Origin: Desulfogranum marinum | GTDB lineage: Bacteria > Desulfobacterota > Desulfobulbia > Desulfobulbales > Desulfobulbaceae | Assembly (NCBI RefSeq): GCF_016918565.1 | Contig: NZ_JAFFQD010000035.1 | Location: 1 to 57,040 of the forward strand | Direction of reading: 5' to 3' | DNA: 57,040 nucleotides | Program-made: the position numbers and the translations under genes | The notes under the pieces: generated by a model | Seen by the model: only the letters and a program-made list of their open reading frames with translations | What the model was told of the DNA's origin: nothing | Database searches by the model: none | Shown here: positions 26,595 through 36,060 of the stretch, one piece after another | Numbering within the stretch: position 1 is the first letter of the stretch | Layout of the letters: every line of letters starts with the position of its first letter

Positions 26595-27491
26595 TTATTT
26601 AAAAACAGCTTGAAGCTCTGCAATGGCCAGCTCTTTTGCCTTGGCTTCTATATCCACCGTGATTGTCTTGCCGAACCAGCATTGTGGAAAATCATCTGGA
26701 TCAATCATGTTACTGTGCGGGCGAGGATTGTCCGATTGCCAACCCTGCTTAGGGCTGGACAGGTGAAAAAGCGGCTCTCTGTTCCAAGTTTGCAGTGACA
26801 TTTCAGTCGCCCTTTCCTCGGACAACCCGTCAGAGTAACAGCGGTGATGATGAACATCATACACAAGAGGTATCCCGAGAGCCCTGCATACAGGCAAAAG
26901 ATCCTTCGGGGAATACGTTCGATCATCATTTTCCAATGTTAAACGTGAACGCAACGATTCCGGCAGACTTTGTATATTCGCCTGTAGCCTGGCAAGGGCG
27001 GCAGGCTTATCACCATAACCGCCACCACCGTGTATGTTGATTACATCAGCACCTATCAACTCTGCCATTTCGTCGTGGTAGAGTAACTCTTCGATAGAGC
27101 GCTGGAGGACATCACTTTTTGGGGTAGAAAGCAGGGTAAACTGGTCAGGGTGAAACGTAAGCCGAATATCGTGCTGCTCTGCATACATCTGCACCCTGCC
27201 GAGATTTGCCAAAATATCTTCATGGTCAGGAAGTTCTTCGAGTCCATACCCCACCTCGGGATGCGTTTTTAACGGAAAAAACCTGCTGTTTACCCGAAAA
27301 CTGCCGATATTATGCTGTCGGCAATAGGTAACTGATGCAAACAATGACCGACTGTTTTCAAGTATGGTTGCAGAAATTTTTTCCAGCTGCTCTTCTCTGT
27401 CGAACTTCATGATATATGCAGCCTGTTTAATCCGAAAACGTATGGGTTGTTTTCTAAACATGCAACAGAGACCAAGTCGAATATTTTTCAT
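26595..27491 (-). CDS. uvsE: UV DNA damage endonuclease (UvsE/UVDE)
   Basis: The 298-residue TIM-barrel enzyme has the family pattern IRLGLCCMFR at the start, SFRVNSRFFPL, HDIRLTFHPDQFTLLS, INIHGGGGYGDK, LTLENDD and YDVHHHRC. These supply the His, Glu and Asp ligands for the metal cluster that cuts the backbone 5' to UV photoproducts and other lesions. It acts as an alternative to nucleotide excision repair. It begins 10 bases after the stop of the PNPOx gene, so the pair may be co-transcribed. Confidence 0.94.
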   Translation of the reverse strand: MKNIRLGLCCMFRKQPIRFRIKQAAYIMKFDREEQLEKISATILENSRSLFASVTYCRQHNIGSFRVNSRFFPLKTHPEVGYGLEELPDHEDILANLGRVQMYAEQHDIRLTFHPDQFTLLSTPKSDVLQRSIEELLYHDEMAELIGADVINIHGGGGYGDKPAALARLQANIQSLPESLRSRLTLENDDRTYSPKDLLPVCRALGIPLVYDVHHHRCYSDGLSEERATEMSLQTWNREPLFHLSSPKQGWQSDNPRPHSNMIDPDDFPQCWFGKTITVDIEAKAKELAIAELQAVFK

Positions 27492-27501
27492 TGCTGTGGC
27501 T

Positions 27502-27897
27502 CTACTCTATGCTGATTTCTTTACCACCTACAAGCTGCAGAGCCTTTGTTATCTTGAAAGTCACCAGATATCTTGGGCCGAGCGCTTCGTTTTGTTCCGC
27601 ACTGATATTTCTGCGGGATAGTGACTCTATCGCCTCTTTGTCCGTTGATTCCTCAATCATTTGCAGAAATAATCGCATGCCTTTGAATCCATGGCTGTGC
27701 TCGATGTACATATAGTTTGCCCGTGGATTAGTCTGCAGGTTAGCCCTGGTGAGTCTATCTCTCATGATAAAGGCGATGGTATCATCGCTGATAAAATGAG
27801 GTGAGGCATACAGGGCAGTGTCTACTTCCCCCGATGCATTGGCGGTTGCCATTACTCCAGTGCCTATTGTTGTTGTAAAATAATCTCTCAATTGCAT
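27502..27897 (-). CDS. Pyridoxamine 5'-phosphate oxidase fold family protein
   Basis: The 131-residue protein has the split-barrel FMN-binding pattern: VMATANASGEVDTALYASPHF near the start, DTIAFIMRDRLTRANLQTNPRANYMYI in the middle. Such small proteins bind FMN or F420 and catalyse or sense redox reactions, and are often of unknown role. AAGGAG lies 7 bases before the ATG at 27897. It precedes uvsE by 10 bases in the same direction. Confidence 0.88.
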   Translation of the reverse strand: MQLRDYFTTTIGTGVMATANASGEVDTALYASPHFISDDTIAFIMRDRLTRANLQTNPRANYMYIEHSHGFKGMRLFLQMIEESTDKEAIESLSRRNISAEQNEALGPRYLVTFKITKALQLVGGKEISIE

Positions 27898-28271
27898 ACA
27901 AAATCTCCTTAAATGATATCTATCCTAACAGACAATACGATGGGAGTTGAGCCTGATACACAAGTCCTTAACTCATCCATGCCTAGCATTTTAACCATTA
28001 GACAAAAACATGCAATAAGGGTTCATCAACTGCTAAACAATAACAAAGACTACTATTTATTTGAGTTGTGACAACTATTAAAGAAGATTAATTGTAAAAC
28101 ATTACAGCTTATTTTCATCACTAAAACAGGAGGTAATAGGTGAGCAAGTACAGCAGAAATACCTTCACTGTATTGAGCACACCAGTTAATATCGAATATT
28201 TTTAAAGGGGACTTTTTTTCCTGAGAATGCCCCCTGTTATTCCTTACTCATCTACACTCAATGGGGCGATT
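27898..28271. other. Divergent intergenic region with a possible short leader ORF
   Basis: A perfect AGGAGGT at about 28130 precedes a GTG at 28140 that opens a 21-codon frame ending at 28205, unlike anything else here. The 42 bases following it contain AAAGGGGACTTT and precede the FAD oxidoreductase gene. No other gene or known RNA is visible. Confidence 0.35.
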
Positions 28272-29546
28272 ATGACAACTTTGGACACTGAAGTTATTAT
28301 TGTTGGCGGTGGACTGGCAGGGCTTGCATGCGCCAAAAATTTACATGCTCAAGGCATCAAGTTCCTTCTGCTCGAAGCTGAAAACCGTTTTGGCGGACGA
28401 ATCAAGACAGACAAACAAAATGGCTATCTTCTGGACAGGGGATTTCAGGTGCTACAGACAGCCTACCCTGAAGCGAGCCGTGCATTTGATTACTCCGGGC
28501 TTGATCTGCAACCATTTGCGCCTGGCGTAAAGATTAGGATAGGAAGACAATTTCATACTGTTGCAGATCCATTGCGAAAGCCGCAAAAAATGCTGCAAAC
28601 CTTACGAGCTCCAATCGGCACACTGGGCGATCGATTGCGACTTGTTCGGTTAGCCGGTCAAGTTCGCAGTGTTCCGCTGGAAGCACTTTTTCAGGAAAAA
28701 GAGACTACCACCATTGATTTTTTGCGGGAGCAGGGCTTTTCAGAAACCATGATCAACCGATTCTTTGTACCATTTTTTGGCGGTGCTTGTCTTGACCGGC
28801 AAATTCGAGCCTCCAGTCGTGTCTTCAAATATATATTGCGCATGTTTGCTGCCGGGGATGCGGCCCTACCCAAAAAAGGCATGGAACAGTTGCCCAGTCA
28901 ACTTGCTCAGGGACTGCCTGCAGAGACTATCCAGGCCTCCACCCGTGTCAGTAGAATCGACAAGGGACTGGTAACCCTTGAAAATAACACCAGTCTCTCT
29001 GCACGTGCTGTCGTCGTCGCCACCGAGGGACCGGAAACGCAGCGTTTACTTGGTCTTTCTCCACAAGGCGGTTCTGTTGGCGAGACGTGCTTCTATTTTT
29101 CCAGTGACAAGGAAGCTTGGCATACGCCGTTTTTGATGCTCAACGGTACAGGAAAAGGACCAATCAACAACATCGCCATTCCCAGTATGGTTTCGTCGGA
29201 ATATGCACCACCTGGAAAATCGCTGATCAGTGTTGTTGCCCTTGATAACCTAGGCAACGAACCGGAACACTTGCTCTCTGCAGTCAATACACAGCTGGTT
29301 GAGTGGTATGGTGATACGGCTAAGCAGTGGGAGCACCTTGCAACCTACACCATCAACTATGCCTTACCCGAACAACTGCCGCCAACCGTAGACCCCACCC
29401 GAACCGACCCCAGGCATACAGACGGAATCTTTGTTTGTGGTGAACACAGCAGCCTACCGGCAATTCAGTGGGCCTTGTATTCAGGTCGGCAGGCAGCAGA
29501 ATCGATTGGCCATTATCTGCAAGAAGAGAGAAAAAGCACGGATTGA
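28272..29546 (+). CDS. FAD-dependent amine oxidase/protoporphyrinogen-oxidase-like protein
   Basis: The 424-residue protein has an N-terminal FAD-binding GGGLAGLACAKNL, the associated EAENRFGGRIKTD, and a C-terminal VCGEHSSLPAIQWALYSGRQAA that completes the flavin site. It belongs to the flavin amine oxidase superfamily, which includes phytoene desaturases and amine oxidases, and the substrate is unknown. The start at 28272 matches the dinucleotide motif distance better than ATG 28227. An SDR gene follows 56 bases downstream on the same strand, suggesting a joint oxidation/reduction role. Confidence 0.9.
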   Translation: MTTLDTEVIIVGGGLAGLACAKNLHAQGIKFLLLEAENRFGGRIKTDKQNGYLLDRGFQVLQTAYPEASRAFDYSGLDLQPFAPGVKIRIGRQFHTVADPLRKPQKMLQTLRAPIGTLGDRLRLVRLAGQVRSVPLEALFQEKETTTIDFLREQGFSETMINRFFVPFFGGACLDRQIRASSRVFKYILRMFAAGDAALPKKGMEQLPSQLAQGLPAETIQASTRVSRIDKGLVTLENNTSLSARAVVVATEGPETQRLLGLSPQGGSVGETCFYFSSDKEAWHTPFLMLNGTGKGPINNIAIPSMVSSEYAPPGKSLISVVALDNLGNEPEHLLSAVNTQLVEWYGDTAKQWEHLATYTINYALPEQLPPTVDPTRTDPRHTDGIFVCGEHSSLPAIQWALYSGRQAAESIGHYLQEERKSTD

Positions 29547-29602
29547 TCTGGGGCTATGCCCAGGTGTTCTTCTCTTTTGCTCAACACGAGAGGTGATAAA
29601 AC

Positions 29603-30315
29603 ATGAAGAAAAAATCCTATGTCGTTGTCGGTGGCAGTTCAGGGATCGGATGGTCCCTACTCCAACAGCTTAGTGCTGCCGGAGCCCAGGTGTATCATTA
29701 CTCGCGTTCTGCATCACTGCCCGCACATATTGCCGGGGTAAAACATCACCCCTACGATGTCTGTAGTGACCTTTTCCCTACAGAGACCCTTCCCGAGCAA
29801 ATAGACGGTCTTGTCTACTGTCCGGGAACCATCAAGTTGGTCCCTTTTTCTCGATTGACAGCCAACGATTTTAACAAAGATTATACATTAAATCTGCTAG
29901 GTGCAGTCGCGGCTATTCAAGCGTGCCTCAAACCGATGCGCAAAACGAAAACCGGGGTTTCCATCGTTTTGTTCAGCTCTGTCGCAGCTCAAACCGGAAT
30001 GCCGTTTCATGCCTTAACAGCTAGCTCAAAAGCAGCGGTAGAAGGCTTAACACGCTCTCTAGCGGCTGAGCTTGCCCCCGGAATCAGAGTCAATGCGGTG
30101 GCCCCTTCTCTGACTGATACCCCCTTGGCTGCCGGACTGCTCGCCGATGAGCAAAAGCGTAAGGCGGCGGCTGATCGTCATCCGCTTAAACGTATAGGAA
30201 CCCCGACGACATTTCTGCGACGGTGATGTTCTTGCTAAGCGATACTTCTGCCTGGATGACCGGTCAGATCCTTCATCCTGACGGCGGCATGGGCGATCTC
30301 AGGCTTTTCCGCTAG
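29603..30315 (+). pseudogene. Frameshifted short-chain dehydrogenase
   Basis: A short-chain dehydrogenase reads from 29603 with GGSSGIG near residues 9-15, but the frame ends early at 30226. The remainder, beginning DDISATVMFLLSDTS and ending at 30315, continues in another frame. Translating with one extra base in the CCCC run at about 30201-30205 restores a full-length enzyme ending HPDGGMGDLRLFR. The nucleotide-binding motif is intact, but the catalytic Tyr of the YxxxK motif is replaced by Thr in the segment ALTASSKAAVEG, as in some relatives. A sequencing error in the homopolymer is an alternative to true inactivation. Confidence 0.85.
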
Positions 30316-30788
30316 CCCGCCTTTCTCATGAACATTGTGATCATTTTTTATAGTTTTAAGATTTTAAGCAGTTGCAATGTCGATTGGATTTATTCAAATT
30401 CACATAATGTCCACCAGAGGTCAGCCCAAGTGTCGCCATCTTCTGCAGTGTTTTGACAGTAAAAGGTAAGCGCAGACTCCGATAGCCTACTATAGTTCAC
30501 TACCAAAAACTTTGAACCTGGCGCCACCTGAACTGATGAGAAATGCGGGCTGGCCCTGCCCTTTTGGCCTGGCTAGCATACTCGGACGCAGGCGCTGATA
30601 TATTTCTCAACTAGAAGCGTTTACAGTATAATTATAACAGATTAGGGTAAATCAAGAACGGGGAAAGGTGCCTGTTCCAGCATCGTTTCCCTTAACTGCA
30701 TCACGAAAACTTCTCTTTAACCCTGCCTCTGCGCTGACTGCCACGCCATACCCAGCAAGAGGCAACTCGCCGCAAAGGAGGTGCTGTT
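30316..30788. other. Intergenic region upstream of cydA
   Basis: No gene is supported. A copy of repeat family A lies at 30465-30510. TATAAT-like sequence at about 30622 might be part of a cydA promoter, but no matching upstream box is clear. A ribosome binding site AAAGGAGG precedes cydA. Confidence 0.4.
30465..30510 (+). repeat. Dispersed repeat family A, single copy
   Basis: It contains the 17-bp unit GGTAAGCGCAGACTCCG at 30465-30481, followed by ATAGCCTACTATAGTTCACT and ACCAAAAA, which match the sequence after the last tandem unit near 4.7 kb. The inverted third copy is at 36938-36953. All three sites begin next to A-rich sequence. Confidence 0.75.
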
Positions 30789-32348
30789 ATGGACGTTGTT
30801 TTGCTGTCCCGTTTGCAGTTTGCTTTCACCATCATGTTCCACTACATTTTTCCACCACTGACCATCGGGCTTGGACTTATTCTTGCCTACCTCGAAACCA
30901 GATTTTTTTTCACCAAAAAGCCCATTTTTTCGATTGCTTCCCAATTTTGGACCAGGATTTTTGTTCTTAATTTTGCCATTGGTGTTGCCAGCGGCATTGT
31001 TATGGAATTTCAGTTTGGTACAAACTGGGCGACCTACTCACGATTTGTAGGTGATGTTTTTGGCAGTGCCCTTGCTGCTGAAGGTATTTTTGCTTTTTTT
31101 CTAGAATCCGGCTTCCTCGCTGTTGTTGCTTTTGGCCGGCACAGAGTCCGTGCAGGGTTGTACTTGTTCAGCGTGTACATGGTTGCGCTCGGATCGGTGT
31201 TTTCATCAATATGGATTGTAGTCGCCAACAGTTGGCAACAGACGCCTGCCGGGCACCACATTGTTGATGTGCTGCGTCCAACAACCATGGCCGATGGAAG
31301 CAGTGGGGTTCTTCCCTGGGTCGTTGACGGTGTTGTGCAGCGTCGTGCAGAAATTGTTGATTTTATGGGCATGGTCTTCAACCCATCTACCGTGTACCGA
31401 CTAACCCATGTTCTATTGGGGTGTGCAGCTGTGGGTGCCTTTTTTGTATTAAGCATTTCTGCCTACTACATCCTTACCAACAAACACCGGGAATTTGCCA
31501 AACATTCATTCAATGGTGCGGTCATCTTTGGTCTTGTTGCCGCCCTTGGACTTGCTGCCAATGGTCATTCCCAAGCCCAGAATGTCTATGCATATCAACC
31601 GGCAAAACTGGCAGCATTTGAAGGTCATTTTGAAACCGGCCGAGGTGACCTCAATCTCATAGGCTGGCCAAATGCAGAACAGGAACGTATCGATTTTGCG
31701 ATCAATATTCCAGGTGGTCTCAGTTTTATGGTTTTTGATGATTTAAGCTTCAGCAAAACCGTTGTCGGACTGGATCGCTTTCACGTCGAGGACAGACCTC
31801 CACTGGTGATCCCCTTTTTCTCGTGGCGCATCATGGTTGGTTTAGGCGGTTTAATGATTGTTGTCTGTAGCCTGGGACTCTGGTTCAGTATCAAAAAAAC
31901 ACTTGCTGAAAAAAAATGGCTTCTCTGGACCTTTGTTTTTGGGATAGGGTTTGTAATACTTGCCAATCAATCGGGTTGGATTGCAGCAGAGGTAGGCAGG
32001 CAACCTTGGACAGTCCATCCGCCGGTTGAATGGAATGCAGAAGGGACAGATCTTATCACGGCAGCAGACGGACGTTATCAATACGACGAGTCACTTGGGC
32101 TGCGGACCAAAGATTCAGTGAGCGCCGCTGTTTCCACAACCGAAGCCAAGAGTTCTCTCGTGCTTTTTTCGATTCTTTACCTGGCATTGCTTGCCGTCTG
32201 GATCATGGTTCTTGATCGAAAAATACGCACAGGACCCAAGCTTGAAGATGGTACGGATGCACATGGACCAGGCGGTATACAACAGGCAACGAGTGATCGC
32301 CAGCATGCGCGGCTTAACGATGACAGCATCGTAAAAGGAGGTGCCTAA
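30789..32348 (+). CDS. cydA: Cytochrome bd oxidase subunit I
   Basis: The 519-residue integral membrane protein has about nine helices and [13 protein letters not shown] near residue 18, where the His is a haem ligand, [23 protein letters not shown] for the quinone-binding loop and [11 protein letters not shown] near the haem-ligand region. With subunit II it forms a quinol oxidase that reduces oxygen with high affinity and without proton pumping, protecting anaerobes from oxygen. The start follows a near-perfect AAAGGAGG. It is overlapped by cydB in TAATG, so the two are translationally coupled. Confidence 0.97.
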   Translation: MDVVLLSRLQFAFTIMFHYIFPPLTIGLGLILAYLETRFFFTKKPIFSIASQFWTRIFVLNFAIGVASGIVMEFQFGTNWATYSRFVGDVFGSALAAEGIFAFFLESGFLAVVAFGRHRVRAGLYLFSVYMVALGSVFSSIWIVVANSWQQTPAGHHIVDVLRPTTMADGSSGVLPWVVDGVVQRRAEIVDFMGMVFNPSTVYRLTHVLLGCAAVGAFFVLSISAYYILTNKHREFAKHSFNGAVIFGLVAALGLAANGHSQAQNVYAYQPAKLAAFEGHFETGRGDLNLIGWPNAEQERIDFAINIPGGLSFMVFDDLSFSKTVVGLDRFHVEDRPPLVIPFFSWRIMVGLGGLMIVVCSLGLWFSIKKTLAEKKWLLWTFVFGIGFVILANQSGWIAAEVGRQPWTVHPPVEWNAEGTDLITAADGRYQYDESLGLRTKDSVSAAVSTTEAKSSLVLFSILYLALLAVWIMVLDRKIRTGPKLEDGTDAHGPGGIQQATSDRQHARLNDDSIVKGGA

Positions 32349-33376
32349 TGAACCCCGAACTCTTGTCCATTACTTGGTTTATCCTCCTCAATGTTTTGCT
32401 CATAGGGTATGCGATTCTCGACGGGTTTGACCTGGGGGTTGGTATTCTTCATCCGTTTGTGGCCAGGTCGGATAATGAAAGACGTTTAGTCATGAACAGT
32501 ATCGGCCCATTATGGGACGGCAATGAAGTGTGGCTGGTTACCTTTGGCGGCGCGCTTTTTGCCATGTTTCCCGATGCCTATGCCTCGATCTTCAGTGCCT
32601 TTTACCTTCCCTTTGTCTTGCTTTTGTTTGCGCTCATTTTTCGCGCGGTTTCGCTCGAATTTCGATCAAAAAAGGTGAGCGCAGTTTGGCGGACTTTTTG
32701 GGATATCCTGTTTTTTATTGGATCTACCCTGGCTGCACTCCTTTTTGGCGTAGCCATAGGCGCACTCATGCAGGGACTCGAGCTTTCAGAACGGGGCGAT
32801 TATCTTGGTACCTTTTGGGACATGATCTCCGGCTTCAGTCTTGCTGTCGGTTTTTTTACGGTATCCCTTTTAGCCATGCATGGTGCTATCTATCTCTACT
32901 TGAAAACAGAAGGCCCCCTTCAGCAACGGCTTTTGGGGTGGATGAAGGGGACATTTTATGTGTACGTGAGCTTATTCATTCTGGTAACCGCCTGGTCAAC
33001 TTTTTTTATACCGGCATCGCTCCAGCATTTTAGCAGCTATCCTGTTTTATGGGTTGTGCCGCTACTCAATGTCCTTGCTATCGCAAATATCCCCAGAGCA
33101 ATACAGCAGGAACGCCCTTTTTATGCGTTTATCAGCAGTTGCTGTACAATAGCAGCCCTTGTGTTTCTTTTTAGCGCAGCTATTTTTCCGGATTTGGTTC
33201 CGGCTGTAAACAATGCCGCACACAGTATCACCATTTTCAATGGTGCTTCCAGCCCTCTTACCCTGAAAATAGGATTAGTGATCGTTGCCATTGGTATGCC
33301 GCTGGTGCTTTCATACACGGTTTTGATCTACTGGACCTTTAGGGGGAAGGTGCAGCTGGATGAGCATAGCTATTAA
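32348..33376 (+). CDS. cydB: Cytochrome bd oxidase subunit II
   Basis: The 342-residue membrane protein begins with WFILLNVLLIGYAILDGFDLGVGIL and IGPLWDGNEVWLV, both characteristic of the subunit. It structurally supports subunit I and binds no extra cofactor visible from sequence. Its start overlaps the cydA stop by one base. The last codons run into a 172-bp palindromic element, whose first bases include the stop. No small CydX-like gene is seen downstream. Confidence 0.97.
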   Translation: MNPELLSITWFILLNVLLIGYAILDGFDLGVGILHPFVARSDNERRLVMNSIGPLWDGNEVWLVTFGGALFAMFPDAYASIFSAFYLPFVLLLFALIFRAVSLEFRSKKVSAVWRTFWDILFFIGSTLAALLFGVAIGALMQGLELSERGDYLGTFWDMISGFSLAVGFFTVSLLAMHGAIYLYLKTEGPLQQRLLGWMKGTFYVYVSLFILVTAWSTFFIPASLQHFSSYPVLWVVPLLNVLAIANIPRAIQQERPFYAFISSCCTIAALVFLFSAAIFPDLVPAVNNAAHSITIFNGASSPLTLKIGLVIVAIGMPLVLSYTVLIYWTFRGKVQLDEHSY

Positions 33377-33544
33377 TGATGGCGTCGTAAAAAGTCCGAT
33401 CTACGGTGTTGCAGGTTTTGCTCGAGGCTTTGACATACCATATGTATAGTCAAAACCTCGGGTAAAACACTGCGCCTTGTATATCGAACTTTTGTACTTA
33501 GCCATTTTTAGTGTGTGATGGACTTTTTACGAGCCCATCATTAA
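33373..33544. repeat. Palindromic element with 25-bp terminal inverted repeats (family E)
   Basis: The left end TTAATGATGGCGTCGTAAAA AGTCC is matched by an inverse at the right end, GGACTTTTTACGAGCCCATC ATTAA, with only two mismatches. The interior also contains inverted segments, including GGCTTTGACATA with its partner. This resembles a short non-autonomous transposable element, and elements with TTTTTACGA-type ends are common in Desulfobacterota. It lies exactly at the cydB stop codon. Confidence 0.85.
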
Positions 33545-33669
33545 TGAGCAACTTAAAAGAAAGATCGGCATGTTGACTGGCACCACTGGATAATCTCGTC
33601 CATTTTTTTCAAAAGTCCTTACTGTTTAACTGGAGTAAGGAATACAAATAAAGATGGAGATAAAAAGTG

Positions 33670-34233
33670 ATGAAAAGCGCACATGATTTTGATATTGGTA
33701 GTTTTGGCACCCTACCCGTTCTTGATGCTCAGGGAAAAAGCCATAAACTTCTGTCCTTTTGGGCAGAACAACGGGCTGCAATGGTTTTTGTCCGTCATTT
33801 TGGCTGAATATTTTGCCGTCAGCAGGTAGCTGACTTGGCAAAGTATCAGCAACAATTTACAGCAGCCAACGCGGCACTGATCGTTATCGGCAATGGGCAA
33901 CCCACTGATTTACCAGGATTTTCAGAGTTGACGGGGTATAGCGGCAAGCTCTTCACCGATCCAACGCTCAAGAGTTTCAAGGCTCTTGGATTTACCCGTA
34001 AAGTTTCCGGTATTTTTGCAACCAGTGCTCTTGTCGGTGGATTAAAAGCGTTAAAGGATGGCTATCGGCCGGGAACAATGCAAGGGGATGCTTTGCAATT
34101 AGGAGGCGCAGTGGTTGTTGGCCCAGGTGCGCTACTCTATTATTACTTTCGTGGTCAACAGGCTGCTGATCATCCCCCAGTCGAAGAAATTCTCCATAGC
34201 TGCAGGGACGACCATCCTCCACTGCACAATTAG
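33670..34233 (+). CDS. Selenocysteine peroxiredoxin-like (AhpC/TSA, PRXL2-type) protein
   Basis: The frame runs from ATG 33670 through an in-frame UGA at 33805-33807 (codon 46) to 34233, 187 residues. Sequence upstream (GSFGTLPVLDAQGKSHKLL) and downstream (RQQVADLAKYQ, VIGNGQP, GRYRPGTMQ-like KDGYRPGTMQGDALQLGG) belongs to one peroxiredoxin-like family. Its redox pair normally reads RHFGCxxCR, here HFG-U-IF-C-R, so Sec takes the first cysteine. It should reduce peroxides or act as a thiol-disulfide enzyme. It lies 293 bases after cydB, fitting oxygen defence. A strong SECIS follows the UGA. GGAG is about 10 bases before the start. Confidence 0.93.
33812..33842 (+). promoter_or_regulatory. Bacterial SECIS hairpin
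   Basis: TTTGCC and GTCAGC (33812-33823) pair with GCTGAC (33829-33834) and GGCAAA (33837-33842), separated by two bulged U residues, around an AGGTA loop. The 12 base pairs are perfect, the loop contains GU, and the loop begins 17 bases after the UGA. All three are features of SelB-recognised SECIS elements. The hairpin lies within the coding sequence, as in other bacteria. Confidence 0.92.
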
Positions 34234-34305
34234 CTATAGTTAGCTAGAGTAGCCAGACCAGGCACATACGGATTCGGATTCGGATTATAGCGGTCAGGTA
34301 GGAAA

Positions 34306-34719
34306 TTATTGGTCTGACGACTGGCTGCGTTGGCCGGCAATACGCTCTATTCGTCGAAGCGCGAGTGCGCAGACTACCAAGTACGGACTTGCCCACCAGG
34401 GCATTGTAAAAGTGAGTTCACAGCACCCGTCCCCTTGTGCTGTAATACGATGCCCTGTGGCCGTAATCCTGCCAATACGCCAACTCCAGAAACTAAGGTT
34501 TTCAAATTCTGTTATGGTAAAAGGCAGCCACAGGCCAAAAATCGTCTTGACCCTACCGTAACTGTTCCTGTGGATAAACCTATCACTACATTGCACTGCA
34601 GTCAGGGAAGGTCCCCATCGTGGCCATAAATGGGTGTCGGTTACTATTTCCCAGGCTTTTTCTCGGCTGACGCCGAGATGCACGCTTACCATGGCTTGAC
34701 CATTTGCAAAGCTGATCAT
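34306..34719 (-). CDS. SRPBCC-family protein (START/Bet v1-like)
   Basis: The 137-residue protein begins MISFANGQAMVSVHLGVSREKAWEIVTD and continues LWPRWGPSLTAV, the standard polyketide cyclase/SRPBCC pattern that forms a hydrophobic pocket. It might bind a lipid or other small ligand, or move one. The open frame extends to 34791, but that part lies inside the palindromic element at 34751, so ATG 34719 is preferred. An alternative is that the element truncated or extended an older protein. Confidence 0.75.
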   Translation of the reverse strand: MISFANGQAMVSVHLGVSREKAWEIVTDTHLWPRWGPSLTAVQCSDRFIHRNSYGRVKTIFGLWLPFTITEFENLSFWSWRIGRITATGHRITAQGDGCCELTFTMPWWASPYLVVCALALRRIERIAGQRSQSSDQ

Positions 34720-34750
34720 TGTTTTCCTCAGGGCTTGACTGCTCGGTTGG

Positions 34751-34869
34751 CCCGAATTTCTCATGAACTTTTTGATTTCAAACTCAATCAATTGATATTA
34801 TTGTTAAAAAAATAACTGCACAATTAACAATCTGTTTTTCGTTTTCAATCAAAAAGTTCCCCCTTCGGG
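34751..34869. repeat. Palindromic element of 119 bp (family C), copy 1
   Basis: The element begins CCCGAATTTCTCATGAACTT and ends with the inverse AAGTTCCCCCTTCGGG. The other copy, at 45093-45211, is inverted relative to this one, and alignment extends across the whole length at about 80 percent by eye. The ends form inverted repeats with GAACTTTTTGATT. It overlaps the upstream extension of the SRPBCC reading frame and thereby probably decides its start. Confidence 0.85.
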
Positions 34870-34983
34870 TTGGCGGTGTGGGGATTGCCACACATAAATC
34901 TATAACTAGACTGTATTCAATAGCAGCATGACACACCACTTTTCAATCCTTTTCGGCTGGTTACCCTCTCACTACGTATTGGT

Positions 34984-35940
34984 ATGAATATTCTCACTCT
35001 TTGCTACTCTAATCATCGACCGGAAACCTTGGCAATGGTATCTGCTCTTATGCAGCAGCATGAGGCAATTTTTCTGGAAGAGCCGCCCCATGATTGTTTT
35101 CAAGACATGCTGCGCGGTAATTATGCCATTGACGACCTCTTGCTGGAACTTGATGTGGAATATCCACTTTTTATCCATCAATACTACCAGATATTGCAAA
35201 AGATGAAGGTACAAGGAAAAGACATTATGCAGCTCGAACCTTTCTTGGCTTATCTACTACGGATTCACTTTTTTTTTGCAGAAGGACACGCTCCGCAAGA
35301 ACTGGACCAAGGCACGGTTCTCTATGATGTGTATATCGCAGAGCGCAATGCGACCGGTTGCCTGATTGCATACTACAAGGCTTCACAAGCAGATGATTTC
35401 GATAGGCTACTTCTGGCTATGCAGGCATTTGCCAAGGCCGATGCGCAACGTTTCAAACTACGAGATACGCTCAGGGCTGATGCAATAGTCAGTGCATTAA
35501 AAAAAGGCTGCAATACCTTTGTCGAGGCCGGCACGATGCATCAATACCTGCAGACCGAACTCAAAAAAAATATTCCACCAAGATGGACGCTCAAAGTTCG
35601 CTGGATCGAAAATGAGATTGCTTCAGGTTTGGAGCTGAAAGGCAACATGATAAGTCCAGGGGATGAGCTTACTTTTGCCTATATTTTTAACAAAACACTC
35701 AACAGAGCGCAAGAAAACCTCCTGTGCGCACGGTCACTGATTTACGCAAAAATCATCCATAAAGAAGAAATTGATGGCGGTGATCAGTTATTTCCCCATG
35801 TTCATGATGAGTTCAAGGCCATCAAAACCGTCAACATGCTCTCGTTCAATGACTGCAGAAAAATATACAATAATATTTCTCCCCTCGTCACCCATGAAGC
35901 TCAAGAGGCTGTCCAAAGATACTTAGACCGTAAATGTTAA
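34984..35940 (+). CDS. Hypothetical protein, 318 aa
   Basis: I do not recognise this protein. It is soluble with no signal peptide or membrane helix. The beginning, MNILTLCYSNHRPETLAMVS followed by AIFLEEPPHDCF, and the later FVEAGTMHQYLQ, recall the pattern of ChaN/TraB-like proteins, with His and Glu in comparable places, but this is a weak guess. An ARDTLRADAI-like helix and an acidic C-terminus are other features. No ribosome binding site is evident before ATG 34984. It stands alone between the palindromic element and the PagL-like gene. Confidence 0.7.
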   Translation: MNILTLCYSNHRPETLAMVSALMQQHEAIFLEEPPHDCFQDMLRGNYAIDDLLLELDVEYPLFIHQYYQILQKMKVQGKDIMQLEPFLAYLLRIHFFFAEGHAPQELDQGTVLYDVYIAERNATGCLIAYYKASQADDFDRLLLAMQAFAKADAQRFKLRDTLRADAIVSALKKGCNTFVEAGTMHQYLQTELKKNIPPRWTLKVRWIENEIASGLELKGNMISPGDELTFAYIFNKTLNRAQENLLCARSLIYAKIIHKEEIDGGDQLFPHVHDEFKAIKTVNMLSFNDCRKIYNNISPLVTHEAQEAVQRYLDRKC

Positions 35941-36060
35941 GGAAATATTCATGCCTCGGGAAGCATGTCTTCGCTCATACAATATCAGCTACCTGTTGCT
36001 TATCATTGAGCACGGGTTGGGCTTATTGACGGTCTGCAGAGCATCAGACGTACGTTTCTT

